A DNA stretch of 25,116 nucleotides from Bacteroidaceae bacterium. Its GTDB lineage: Bacteria > Bacteroidota > Bacteroidia > Bacteroidales > Bacteroidaceae. Below, piece after piece: positions 7,667 to 15,275 of this stretch (its first letter is position 1; the number at the start of each line of letters is the position of its first letter). The translations under genes and the position numbers were made by a program. The notes beneath the pieces are model-generated. The model was not told where the DNA came from and did not search any database. It saw only the letters and a program-made list of their open reading frames with translations. The DNA lies in assembly GCA_900771425.1 (NCBI GenBank), contig CAAGNV010000098.1:1-25116 (forward strand). Reading direction: 5' to 3'.

Positions 7667-9017
7667 GAGGACAATTTATATTTCAATGATGTTTGCCCTA
7701 CTCTTCCTGGGACAAGCACATTACAATAGAGCCAATGCTCAAAATGGAGTAAACTCGCCTTATAGCCGTTATGGGTTCGGCATACAGTCTGACAGAGCAA
7801 CAGGATTTAACAAGGGCATGGCAGGAGTTGCGCAAGGTTTCCGCGACGGTCAAAACATCAACGTACAAAACCCGGCATCTTATTCAGCTGTCGATTCACT
7901 TACTGCATTATTTGACTTTGGACTTACACTACAAAACGGTAATTACAAGATGGGAAACTTGCAGCAGAATGCAAAGAATGCCAGTATCGACTATGCAGCT
8001 TTCCATTTTCGCGCAACCAAGCATGTAGGTGTAGCTGTCGGAATACTGCCATACACTAATATTGGATACAGTTTCAGTACATCAAATTCGAAGGTTGAAG
8101 GCAACGAAGATGTCACATCGGCATACACATTTACAGGTGACGGAGGATTGCACCAAGTATTTATCGGTGCTGGTTGGCAACCATTCAAACCAATATCTAT
8201 TGGTGCCAACCTGTCATATCTCTACGGAGATTACACTCATACAATGACAAACACATTCAGCGAGTCAGCTATTGCATCAAACATAAAAGGTTATAATGCA
8301 AACATCAACACATATATGGCTGAGTTCGGACTACAATACATTCAGCCAATTAACAAGAACGACAAACTCACTTTAGGTGTAACGTACGGGCTCGGTCACG
8401 ACATCAACAATCAGGCAATACGATATGTAGAGACATTCAACAATGCATCAGCGACAATTGAAGGAATCACAGGTGACACACTGAAAAACGCATTCCAATT
8501 GCCACAGACTTTTGCCGTCGGACTCACATACGCCCATACTTACAAGTGGTTAGTAGGAGCAGACTTTGAACTGCAAAAATGGTCAAAATGTAAGTTCCCG
8601 GCCGATGCCAGTGACGGAACCTATCAATCACTTTCAGGTTCACTGAACGACAAGATGCGCATTGCGATAGGAGCAACATATACACCAAATTTGCAAAGCA
8701 GACATTACTTCGACATTGTCAGCTACAAGTTCGGAGCATATTACTCTCAGCCATACGCAAGTTCTGCCATTAACGCCACATCCATCTCAAAGCCAAAAGA
8801 GTTCGGCATAACAGCAGGAGTCACACTGCCAATATCAAACAAGTGGACATGGAACAGCTATCCACGCATAAACATCAGCGTTCAGTGGGTACACACAGAC
8901 ATTCCGTACCTCAGCAACTTTAACAGCAGCAAACAAACACTCAAGGAGAACTATCTCAGACTGAACATAGGACTCACCGTAAGCGACAGATGGTTCCACA
9001 AATACAAGGTTGATTAA
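7641..9017 (+). CDS. Outer membrane beta-barrel protein
   Basis: A 458-residue protein with an N-terminal signal peptide: a basic n-region, a hydrophobic core around residues 15-24, and likely cleavage after ANA at 31-33. After that come alternating amphipathic strands rich in Gly, Asn and aromatic residues, as in outer membrane barrels. The mature start NSPYSRYGFG is typical of a Bacteroidota family distantly like OmpP1/FadL transporters. The substrate is unknown. The start at 7641 overlaps coaX by 26 bp; a second ATG follows at once and another at 7686 would leave a short signal peptide with no basic end, so 7641 or 7644 is best. The place between coaX and the TPR and lptC genes suggests a role in envelope upkeep. 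Confidence 0.8.
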   Translation: MMNKSTYNKRTIYISMMFALLFLGQAHYNRANAQNGVNSPYSRYGFGIQSDRATGFNKGMAGVAQGFRDGQNINVQNPASYSAVDSLTALFDFGLTLQNGNYKMGNLQQNAKNASIDYAAFHFRATKHVGVAVGILPYTNIGYSFSTSNSKVEGNEDVTSAYTFTGDGGLHQVFIGAGWQPFKPISIGANLSYLYGDYTHTMTNTFSESAIASNIKGYNANINTYMAEFGLQYIQPINKNDKLTLGVTYGLGHDINNQAIRYVETFNNASATIEGITGDTLKNAFQLPQTFAVGLTYAHTYKWLVGADFELQKWSKCKFPADASDGTYQSLSGSLNDKMRIAIGATYTPNLQSRHYFDIVSYKFGAYYSQPYASSAINATSISKPKEFGITAGVTLPISNKWTWNSYPRINISVQWVHTDIPYLSNFNSSKQTLKENYLRLNIGLTVSDRWFHKYKVD

Positions 9018-9033
9018 ACCATACACAATTCAT

Positions 9034-9051
9034 TTTATCTTTAAAGATAAA
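9034..9051. promoter_or_regulatory. Perfect 18-bp palindrome and possible -7 box before the TPR gene
   Basis: TTTATCTTTAAAGATAAA is its own exact reverse complement. It lies in the 77-bp gap between the barrel gene and the TPR gene. Its left half contains TATCTTTA, one base off TAnnTTTG, so it may be a promoter covered by an operator. With no loop it is a poor hairpin, which favours a DNA-binding site over a terminator. Confidence 0.4.
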
Positions 9052-9094
9052 GAGACATAACACGAAACGTTCAACTAATTAAAACTATACAACA

Positions 9095-10546
9095 ATGAAG
9101 AAGCAATTAATTCTCAGTTTGATGCTAACCGCTGCCCTCTCAGCAACAGCACAAGACTACAGTGGTACTCAATTCTATGACAGAATCGGTCATGGACAAG
9201 ACAGTATCGATGTCATAAACAACTTCAGCCTTTACCGCGACGCGTATAAGGAGAAGAATTATTTGGAGGCATACGACTACTGGACAAAGGTTATCGACAA
9301 GGCTCCACTAGCACAAATCCGTATCTACCCTGACGGTGCGACTATCTGTGAGACTCTCCTCATGGACAACAGCCTCGATGCAGCAAAGAAGCAGGAGATA
9401 TTTGATCGTCTGATGAACATGCACGACACTCGTATCAAGAACCTCGCCGCACTCAACTCATTTGCACCAAAGGAAATGATTATGACTCGTGGTAATATCC
9501 TCGGCCGTAAGGCATACGACTACTATTGCTTTGCTCCTACAAAGAACAACGAAGAGGCATACAAAATCTTTGAAGAAGGTATTGAAGACCTTGGTGAAAA
9601 CGTCGATGCATACATTCTCTACTACTTCATCGAATGTTCATACAACCGTTTCAATGCCAACAAAGACAACATACAGGTACGTGAAGACTTCATCAACGAC
9701 TACATGCAGTGTCAGGAAGTGTGCGAGCGCTTGCTTGATCAGGCAAAGTCTTATCCTGCAGAGGTTATTCCTGCAAATCCAGAATCTGCAGACTCTACAG
9801 AATGGGAGGAGCGTGTAGTTCTTTCACCTGAAGCTGAAAAGATTATCAGAAACTATCAGCCTACACTTGACAAGTGCAACACATTGTTCGTACAGTCTGG
9901 CGCAGCTGACTGTGAAACACTGACAAAGATCTATACTCCTAAGGTTGAAGAAGCCAAGAAAGACCTTGCTACACTCAACGGTATCCTTAAGATCCTCCAG
10001 AGCTTCTCTTGCGACAAATCAGACCTCTATGGCCAGGCAGCCGACTATGCATATGAGCTCAACAAGACACCTAACGCTGCACTCGGTAAGGCTTCTAAGC
10101 TGTTGAAAGCAGGTGACACTAACGGAGCAATGAAGTATCTTGAAGAAGCAATCTCTCTCGAGACTGACGCTGCGAAGAAAGGCAAGACTGCATTTGCTAT
10201 TGCACAGATTCTTTACTCTCGCGGCAATATCAGCGGATGCCGTCAGTACTGCAACAAGACTCTCAGCTACACCCCTTCTAACGGTAAGGCATACCTCATG
10301 ATTGCAAACTGTATCGTTCGCAGCGCATCAGGTGATGCTCTCGAAAGAAGCAAGTACTACTGTCTCGCTACTGACAAGTGTCTCAAGGCAATGTCTGTTG
10401 ACCCTTCATGTGCAGGACAGGCAAACCGTCAGATGGCTTCATACCGCAGCGGTTTCTATCCAAAGAGCGAAGCATTCTTTGCCGGCATCAAGGCAGGTCA
10501 GTCTGTCAGCGTAATGGGTGAAACTACAACACTCCGTCTCCGTTAA
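9095..10546 (+). CDS. Secreted tetratricopeptide-repeat protein
   Basis: A 483-residue protein with a signal peptide (MKKQ start, hydrophobic core, likely cleavage after residue 20 in ATAQ). The body is alpha-helical with TPR-like repeats. The clearest lie at about 45-70 (the Tyr/Ala/Leu pattern of YLEAYDYWTKVID), at 345-365 (GDTNGAMKYLEEAIS), and at 375-450 with more degenerate repeats. Several cysteines are spread through the C-terminal half, which fits a periplasmic protein with disulfides. TPR domains are protein-binding scaffolds; the partner is unknown. It lies 21 nt before lptC and after an outer membrane barrel, so a role in envelope assembly is a reasonable inference. Confidence 0.82.
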   Translation: MKKQLILSLMLTAALSATAQDYSGTQFYDRIGHGQDSIDVINNFSLYRDAYKEKNYLEAYDYWTKVIDKAPLAQIRIYPDGATICETLLMDNSLDAAKKQEIFDRLMNMHDTRIKNLAALNSFAPKEMIMTRGNILGRKAYDYYCFAPTKNNEEAYKIFEEGIEDLGENVDAYILYYFIECSYNRFNANKDNIQVREDFINDYMQCQEVCERLLDQAKSYPAEVIPANPESADSTEWEERVVLSPEAEKIIRNYQPTLDKCNTLFVQSGAADCETLTKIYTPKVEEAKKDLATLNGILKILQSFSCDKSDLYGQAADYAYELNKTPNAALGKASKLLKAGDTNGAMKYLEEAISLETDAAKKGKTAFAIAQILYSRGNISGCRQYCNKTLSYTPSNGKAYLMIANCIVRSASGDALERSKYYCLATDKCLKAMSVDPSCAGQANRQMASYRSGFYPKSEAFFAGIKAGQSVSVMGETTTLRLR

Positions 10547-10567
10547 TCTCGAGACAAGCACAACGAC

Positions 10568-11197
10568 ATGAAATTCATGACACATACACGAGCAATGGCG
10601 ATAACATCAGTTGTCGCCTTTGCTTTCTGTATTGTGGCATGTACAGGCAGTGAGCAAGAAGATGTAATACCTGAGAAGCACGATAGCCTGCCGTTCATGA
10701 GGACATACGGCGTCAGCACAATGATCAGTGACTCAGGTGTCGTTCGTTATAAGATTATCGGCGAAGAATGGCTTTATTATCAAAACGAGGAGAACCATAC
10801 TTTCAAATGGGTATTTGAGAAAGGTTTGTTCTTTGAGAAGTTTGACAATAATTTCAATGTCGAAGCATTCATCAATTGTGATACTGCATATTATTATAGT
10901 GATGAACGTCTGTGGGAATTGCGAAGCCGTGTGGTAATGCACAATACCAAGGGCGAGACATTCAAGACTTCCATACTATTTTGGAACCAAAACACTCACG
11001 TCATCTATTCACCTGCATATATGGTCATTGACGGAATAGAACAAGACCTCGAGGGCTATGACTTCCGTTCAAACGAACAGATGACCGAATACCTTATACA
11101 TCAATCATCAGGTGCATTCCCTATGGGAGAAGACAAACTCAATTCAGCACCAAAGCCAACCGAAGAAGATGCAGAACGATTGGAGCAAGAACAATAA
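10568..11197 (+). CDS. lptC: LPS export protein LptC (lipoprotein form)
   Basis: LptC links the inner-membrane LptBFG transporter to the periplasmic LptA bridge. The 209-residue protein starts with a hydrophobic segment ending in the lipobox IVAC, with the modified cysteine at residue 25. A beta-rich region from about 40 to 175 follows, matching the LptC/OstA-like jellyroll, including FEKGLFFEKFD and the Asp-Thr-Ala-Tyr-Tyr stretch. The C-terminal 30 residues are acidic and probably disordered. A lipid anchor instead of a transmembrane helix is what I expect for Bacteroidota, as family knowledge. It is the last gene of the lon-to-lptC series; a 288-bp gap follows. I am fairly sure, given the permease gene of the same system upstream. 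Confidence 0.8.
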   Translation: MKFMTHTRAMAITSVVAFAFCIVACTGSEQEDVIPEKHDSLPFMRTYGVSTMISDSGVVRYKIIGEEWLYYQNEENHTFKWVFEKGLFFEKFDNNFNVEAFINCDTAYYYSDERLWELRSRVVMHNTKGETFKTSILFWNQNTHVIYSPAYMVIDGIEQDLEGYDFRSNEQMTEYLIHQSSGAFPMGEDKLNSAPKPTEEDAERLEQEQ

Positions 11198-11232
11198 AAG
11201 CACCAATTGACAAATACTTCTCCTACTTACCT

Positions 11233-11272
11233 ACATTTGGCCTTATGCAAAAACAATACACTTGCCAAATGT
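11233..11272. repeat. 9-bp inverted repeat downstream of lptC
   Basis: ACATTTGGC at 11233-11241 is the exact reverse complement of GCCAAATGT at 11264-11272, with a 22-base loop. No T-run follows on either strand, so it is not a standard terminator. It could act as a 3' mRNA stem for lptC. Confidence 0.45.
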
Positions 11273-11290
11273 GCAAAACTCCATTAAAAC

Positions 11291-11339
11291 AAAGGAAAAT
11301 TACACCTTATATATAAAAAAAGGCATGTAATATTCCTTT
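11291..11339. repeat. 14-bp AT-rich inverted repeat before the foldase promoter
   Basis: Bases 11291-11304 pair with 11326-11339 at 13 of 14 positions, and CCTT (11305-11308) can pair with AAGG (11320-11323) inside the loop, giving a long bulged stem. It ends 18 bp before the -7 box at 11357, where the -33 region should lie. It may be an operator or the end of the lptC transcript. Confidence 0.5.
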
Positions 11340-11356
11340 ATTACATAAAAAAACTT

Positions 11357-11364
11357 TATCTTTG
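11357..11364 (+). promoter_or_regulatory. Promoter (-7 box TATCTTTG) of the foldase gene
   Basis: TATCTTTG fits TAnnTTTG. No TTTG is visible about 20 bases upstream, where the right arm of the 14-bp inverted repeat lies. Initiation near 11371 would give a leader of about 115 nt, A-rich just before the ATG at 11486. Confidence 0.6.
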
Positions 11365-11485
11365 TGCGATTTTTGCAGAAATGCAAGAATACAACAGGTG
11401 TGTACATACGCCGACAAGGCCCATGCACCCAAGTTCAACTAACGAAAACATCAATCAAGAATAAACTAAATAATCAATAAAAAAT

Positions 11486-13636
11486 ATGGCAACATTAGGA
11501 AAAATCAGAAAACATGGAGTATTGCTCGTAACTGTTATTGCAGTGGCATTATTCCTTTTCGTAGCAGGTGACCTCTTCCGCGGATTGGAAGGACTGCTGC
11601 AGCAGAGAGGACAAACAGTAGGTGAAGTCGATGGCAAATCCATCAACATTCAGGAATATCAGTCACTCGTTGACGAATTCCAGACTTACTATGAAGTAAC
11701 TAATGGAACAAGTTCATTCAGCGAAGACATGCTCGCACAAATCAAAGACGAAGCATGGCAGAACTATATTCAGAACGAACTTGTCGGCAAGGAATGTGAA
11801 AAGCTCGGACTTACTGTTACAGACGCAGAAGTACTCGATGCTATTCAGAAGGGCGCAAGCCAGATGCTGCAAGTTCCACTTTTTATGAACCAGCAGACAG
11901 GTCGCTATGACTATGGTCAGGTTCAGAACTTCCTCAACGAATACAAGCAGCTCAAGGATGCAGGTCAGCAGATTCCAGATGCATACGCAAAGGTTTACAA
12001 ATACTACATGTTTGCTCAGAAGCAGATACGCACTCAGCAGCTCGTACAGAAGTATCAGATTCTCCTTTCACAGCTCCTCATGTCAAATCCTGTAGAAGCA
12101 AAGATGAACTTCGAAGGTCGTAACAACGAATCAGACCTCATTCTCGCATCTGTACCATTCAGCACAGTCGGTAACGATAAGGTTGAAGAGCCAACAGAAG
12201 CAGAAATCAAGGATCGCTACAACAAGGACAAGGAGCAATACCGTCAGTTGTTCGAGACACGCGACATCAAGTACATTGACGTAGCTGTTACCCCTAACGA
12301 CGCTGACCGTGCAGAAGCACAGAAGGAAATGGAAGAAGCATACACAGAACTTGCAGCTGCATCTTCTAACACTGCAGCAGGCAACGTATGTCGCCAGCAG
12401 ACAAGTGCTACACAATATACTGACCTTCTTAAGCTGAAAGAAGCATATCCACAATTCATTGCATCTCAACTCGACAGCATGGCAGTAGGCACAACTACAA
12501 AACCACAGTTCGATCCTATGACTGGTTACTTCTATACATATCGTCTCCTCGACAAGCAGACTCAGGCAGACAGCGTTCTCTACCGTCAACTCGCAGCAGT
12601 AGGCAAGGATGAGGCAGCAAGCAAGACTACAGCCGACAGTATCGTTACTGCAATTAAGGGTGGTGCTTCATTTGCTGAAATCGCTAAGAAGTATGGTCAG
12701 CCATCAGACAGCGCATGGATTGCAACAGCACAGTACCAGACTATGGCACCTAACGCTGACAATGAACTCTTCATCAGCACTATCTACAACATGGCTGCAG
12801 GTGAGACAAAGGCAGTGAAGCTCTCTAACGGTATGAACGTAGTATTACAGGTACTCGACAAGAAGAGCCCTGTCACTAAGTACAATGTAGCATCTATCGT
12901 AAAGCAACTCAACTTCTCTGAGAAGACATACACAGATGTTTACAACAAGTTCAGTTCATTCCTCGCAGCAAACAACACACTCGAGAAGATTCAGGCAAAC
13001 GCAGAGAAGGAAGGTTACATCCTTCAGACTCTCGCTGACGTAAATGCCAACCAGCACATGATTGGTGGTATCCACAACACACGCGATGCGCTCAAGTGGA
13101 TATTCGACGAAGCAAAGGAAAATCAGATTAGTGAACTCTATAAGTGTGGTAACTCTGACCACTTCCTCGTAGCTGCGCTCACAGGTGTCAACGAGAAGGG
13201 TTACCGTTCACTCGATAAGGCAACAGAAACCATCAAGGCAGAACTCCTCAACGAGAAGAAAGCAGAAAAGCTCCTTGCTGACCTTAAGGATGTCAAGACC
13301 ATTCAGGCAGCTCAGGGCAAGGGTGCAATCGTTGACAGCATCAACCACGTAAGCTTCGCTTCACCAGCATTTGTACGTGCAACCAATTCTTCTGAACCAA
13401 TGGTAAGTGCACAGGCAGCAAAGGCAGCAAAGGGTGCAGTCGTAGGTCCATTCAAGGGCAACAACGGTGTTTTCGTAATGCAGGTTGTCAACAAGACAAA
13501 GACTGCAGAAAAGTTTGATGCAAAGCAGGAAGAGAGTTCACTTGCACAGAACAACCTACGTGCAGCATTCCAGTCACTTATTAACTCTCTCTACCTCAAG
13601 GCTGATGTGAAGGACCTCCGCTACAAGTTCTTCTAA
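11486..13636 (+). CDS. Membrane-anchored PpiD/SurA-like peptidyl-prolyl isomerase
   Basis: A 716-residue periplasmic folding helper with the PpiD layout. There is a short basic cytoplasmic tail and one transmembrane helix at about 11-29. A SurA-N-like chaperone domain begins near residue 44 (GEVDGKSINIQEY) and runs to about 230. A parvulin-like region lies at about 340-470, including GASFAEIAKKYG near 392, and a further helical and C-terminal segment follows to 716. Bacteroidota versions are usually named SurA N-terminal domain protein. Such proteins catch newly exported outer membrane proteins. The parvulin region looks divergent, so isomerase activity is unsure while chaperone function is likely. 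It has its own promoter and a strong terminator (13682-13718) after the stop. In related genomes I recall a CBS-domain transporter gene between lptC and this one; here that slot is only 288 bp. Confidence 0.85.
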   Translation: MATLGKIRKHGVLLVTVIAVALFLFVAGDLFRGLEGLLQQRGQTVGEVDGKSINIQEYQSLVDEFQTYYEVTNGTSSFSEDMLAQIKDEAWQNYIQNELVGKECEKLGLTVTDAEVLDAIQKGASQMLQVPLFMNQQTGRYDYGQVQNFLNEYKQLKDAGQQIPDAYAKVYKYYMFAQKQIRTQQLVQKYQILLSQLLMSNPVEAKMNFEGRNNESDLILASVPFSTVGNDKVEEPTEAEIKDRYNKDKEQYRQLFETRDIKYIDVAVTPNDADRAEAQKEMEEAYTELAAASSNTAAGNVCRQQTSATQYTDLLKLKEAYPQFIASQLDSMAVGTTTKPQFDPMTGYFYTYRLLDKQTQADSVLYRQLAAVGKDEAASKTTADSIVTAIKGGASFAEIAKKYGQPSDSAWIATAQYQTMAPNADNELFISTIYNMAAGETKAVKLSNGMNVVLQVLDKKSPVTKYNVASIVKQLNFSEKTYTDVYNKFSSFLAANNTLEKIQANAEKEGYILQTLADVNANQHMIGGIHNTRDALKWIFDEAKENQISELYKCGNSDHFLVAALTGVNEKGYRSLDKATETIKAELLNEKKAEKLLADLKDVKTIQAAQGKGAIVDSINHVSFASPAFVRATNSSEPMVSAQAAKAAKGAVVGPFKGNNGVFVMQVVNKTKTAEKFDAKQEESSLAQNNLRAAFQSLINSLYLKADVKDLRYKFF

Positions 13637-13681
13637 TTTCAAGAAATGCATCATATAAGAGAATAATATAGTATTATATAT

Positions 13682-13718
13682 AAAAGGTGTACCGCAGCAA
13701 TGTTGGTACACTTTTTTT
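13682..13718. terminator. Bidirectional intrinsic terminator
   Basis: GTGTACC at 13687-13693 pairs with GGTACAC at 13705-13711, and seven T follow (13712-13718). The A-run at 13682-13685 mirrors the T-run, so the structure also works leftward. It sits 46 bp after the foldase stop and can also end transcripts of the convergent nucleoside hydrolase gene. Confidence 0.85.
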
Positions 13719-13848
13719 GTTACTATACGTGGACGAGATTACTACATCGCGAAGCAACAAATCTCGCTTCACAAAACAGGATGAGCAAAAGGCATCGTAT
13801 TCTAAAAGACCTCTATTACGGAAGGGATGCACATACGAATACGAAGCA

Positions 13849-13918
13849 GTGGACGTTCGGCACAGAAGGAGTGGATGTTCGGCACGGAAGGAGTGGACGT
13901 TCGGCACTGAAGGTCCAC
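13849..13918. repeat. Three tandem 22-bp repeats with a terminal hairpin
   Basis: Units begin at 13849, 13871 and 13893 and read gtggacgttcggcacagaag plus two bases, with two to four differences between units. The third unit ends in a stem: GTGGAC at 13893-13898 pairs with GTCCAC at 13913-13918, with further pairing inside. A degenerate fourth copy may precede at 13827-13848. The array is intergenic, right after the stop of the leftward nucleoside hydrolase gene. It is unlike the 21-bp family in sequence. The rest of the 13637-13925 gap holds the terminator and a 7-bp inverted repeat (13734-13740 with 13760-13766). Confidence 0.8.
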
Positions 13919-13925
13919 TTCTTAA

Positions 13926-15035
13926 TCAGTTTAGAGAAGAGGTTAAGTTATTAATACATTGGTAAATCAGTGACCAAATACGGTCAGCATTGGTTGCAGT
14001 GAGCAAACGTGCGTATTGACGGTCAGCATTATCCGTTACGTAGGTGCGTCCGTATTCAGGAGAAGAGGGATTGTCCTGCACATCCACCCGTACATTCTTA
14101 TAGTCAGTAATGATGCTTTCATCAAGAATGACTGCTGCACTTATCACATCCCAGATACAAGTCTTGTGCTCTGGGTTCTCTTCAAAGTCTCCATAATGAA
14201 AGCAGTTATGGAAAATCTGAAGCAGACGGTCATTCTCTATGCGACTACACATATCGTCATAACGGCTCTTGTCCATGGTTATGGTGTTGCAAACGTCGAG
14301 ACTTACGATAGTTTGACGTGCAAACGGAGCACGCTGACACACTGCCGTTGCTTCAGGGTCATAGATTACATTAAATTCTGCGTATGGCGTAGTGTTGCCG
14401 TCTGTAAAGTAACTGCCCCCCATATACACGATTTCCTTTGCAAGGCGTTCTATGCCAGGTTCTTTCTGCAAGGCCTTGGCTATGTTTGTACAAGGTCCGA
14501 TGGCAAGCAGTTTCAGTTCGCCTGGGTACTTATGCAGCATTCTGATGATGAAGTCAACAGCATCATCCTGGGCAGCAGACAAAAATGGTTGTTCTCCGTA
14601 ATGTTCCGAATAGAATGTTCTCCAGTCAGATACACGTTCATACTCCATTGCCCCGAGCCACGAAGCATCGTGTCCAGGGTTGGCATTGACCTCGGCCTTC
14701 AGCGTGGCCAGCCTACCCTCGCGCAACGGGTACTCCGAACCTGCAATGATTGGAACATCCTTAGCACCACATATCTCCATCTGGCGTATTCCGTACGCCA
14801 CTCCTTCCTGAGACCATGTATTCCCTGAGACGGTTGTCACACCGACGACATCCACATTTGGCGCATTGAGCAGCATCATAAGTGCTATGCCGTCGTCGAA
14901 TCCTTCGACCATATCGGTATCGATCAGGACTTTCACCTTCTTGTCGGAAGGTGTGTTTTCGTCGTTGCCGTCAGAACAACTATATACTACGAATACCTGC
15001 AGCAGCAATAACAATAATGTGACATGTCTTTTCAT
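13926..15035 (-). CDS. Lipoprotein nucleoside hydrolase (IUNH family)
   Basis: This family splits ribonucleosides into base and ribose with a calcium-bound water. The 369-residue protein begins with a signal peptide and lipobox ending at Cys20, followed by acidic residues (SDGNDEN), which suggests outer-membrane or surface placement (inference). The calcium-binding motif is DTDMVEGFDDG at 39-49. It has five residues between DTD and DD, as in the secreted DTDMGNDVDD subgroup, where the classical form has three. AIGPCTNIAKAL, EFNVIYDPEA and the late Asp in TCIWDVISAAVI match the other conserved sites. Substrate preference cannot be read from sequence. It is transcribed leftward from a promoter at 15135-15142, just beside the second 21-bp array, and ends at the 22-bp array. 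Confidence 0.88.
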   Translation of the reverse strand: MKRHVTLLLLLLQVFVVYSCSDGNDENTPSDKKVKVLIDTDMVEGFDDGIALMMLLNAPNVDVVGVTTVSGNTWSQEGVAYGIRQMEICGAKDVPIIAGSEYPLREGRLATLKAEVNANPGHDASWLGAMEYERVSDWRTFYSEHYGEQPFLSAAQDDAVDFIIRMLHKYPGELKLLAIGPCTNIAKALQKEPGIERLAKEIVYMGGSYFTDGNTTPYAEFNVIYDPEATAVCQRAPFARQTIVSLDVCNTITMDKSRYDDMCSRIENDRLLQIFHNCFHYGDFEENPEHKTCIWDVISAAVILDESIITDYKNVRVDVQDNPSSPEYGRTYVTDNADRQYARLLTATNADRIWSLIYQCINNLTSSLN

Positions 15036-15134
15036 ACTTCTATTATGTAATGGTTAGGCTTTAGAAAACAATCATACGCCGTGGTGGCACGAAACATACG
15101 TACGAACGGCACAAAAAGCAGACAAGAACCGTTT

Positions 15135-15142
15135 CAAACATA
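15135..15142 (-). promoter_or_regulatory. Promoter (-7 box TATGTTTG) of the nucleoside hydrolase gene
   Basis: The minus strand reads TATGTTTG, matching TAnnTTTG. No TTTG is seen at the expected -33 position because array 2 begins at once, at 15143. Transcription would start near 15128, about 93 nt before the start codon. The abutting repeat array therefore occupies the -33 and upstream region. Confidence 0.55.
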
Positions 15143-15226
15143 AAGGCCTTGACGGTGTAGATTACTACCACGACGGTGTAGTACACTACCACGGCGGTGT
15201 GTATTACTGCACCGTCGCGGTAGTAA
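15143..15226. repeat. Array 2: four 21-bp units ending in an inverted copy
   Basis: Units begin at 15143 (only its right half is conserved), 15164, 15185 and 15206. The unit at 15164 shares 20 identical bases with 421-440 of array 1. The last unit is best read as inverted: 15162-15182 pairs with 15206-15226 at 19 of 21 positions around a 23-base loop, one of the two mismatches being a U-G pair in leftward-read RNA or G-T in DNA. The array lies between the mazG stop and the nucleoside hydrolase promoter. It could fold at the 3' end of mazG mRNA, but no T-run follows. Confidence 0.85.
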
Positions 15227-15275
15227 CAAGTTTGACTTATCTCAGATACTATTAACCAGCTGTTTCAGGACATCA

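Noticed and set aside
13687..13965. Two overlapping plus-strand open frames of 84-92 residues
   Set aside because: They start inside the terminator and run through the 22-bp repeats into the end of the nucleoside hydrolase gene; composition is not protein-like.
14016..14828. 270-residue open frame on the plus strand
   Set aside because: It is antisense to the nucleoside hydrolase gene, whose motifs are intact.
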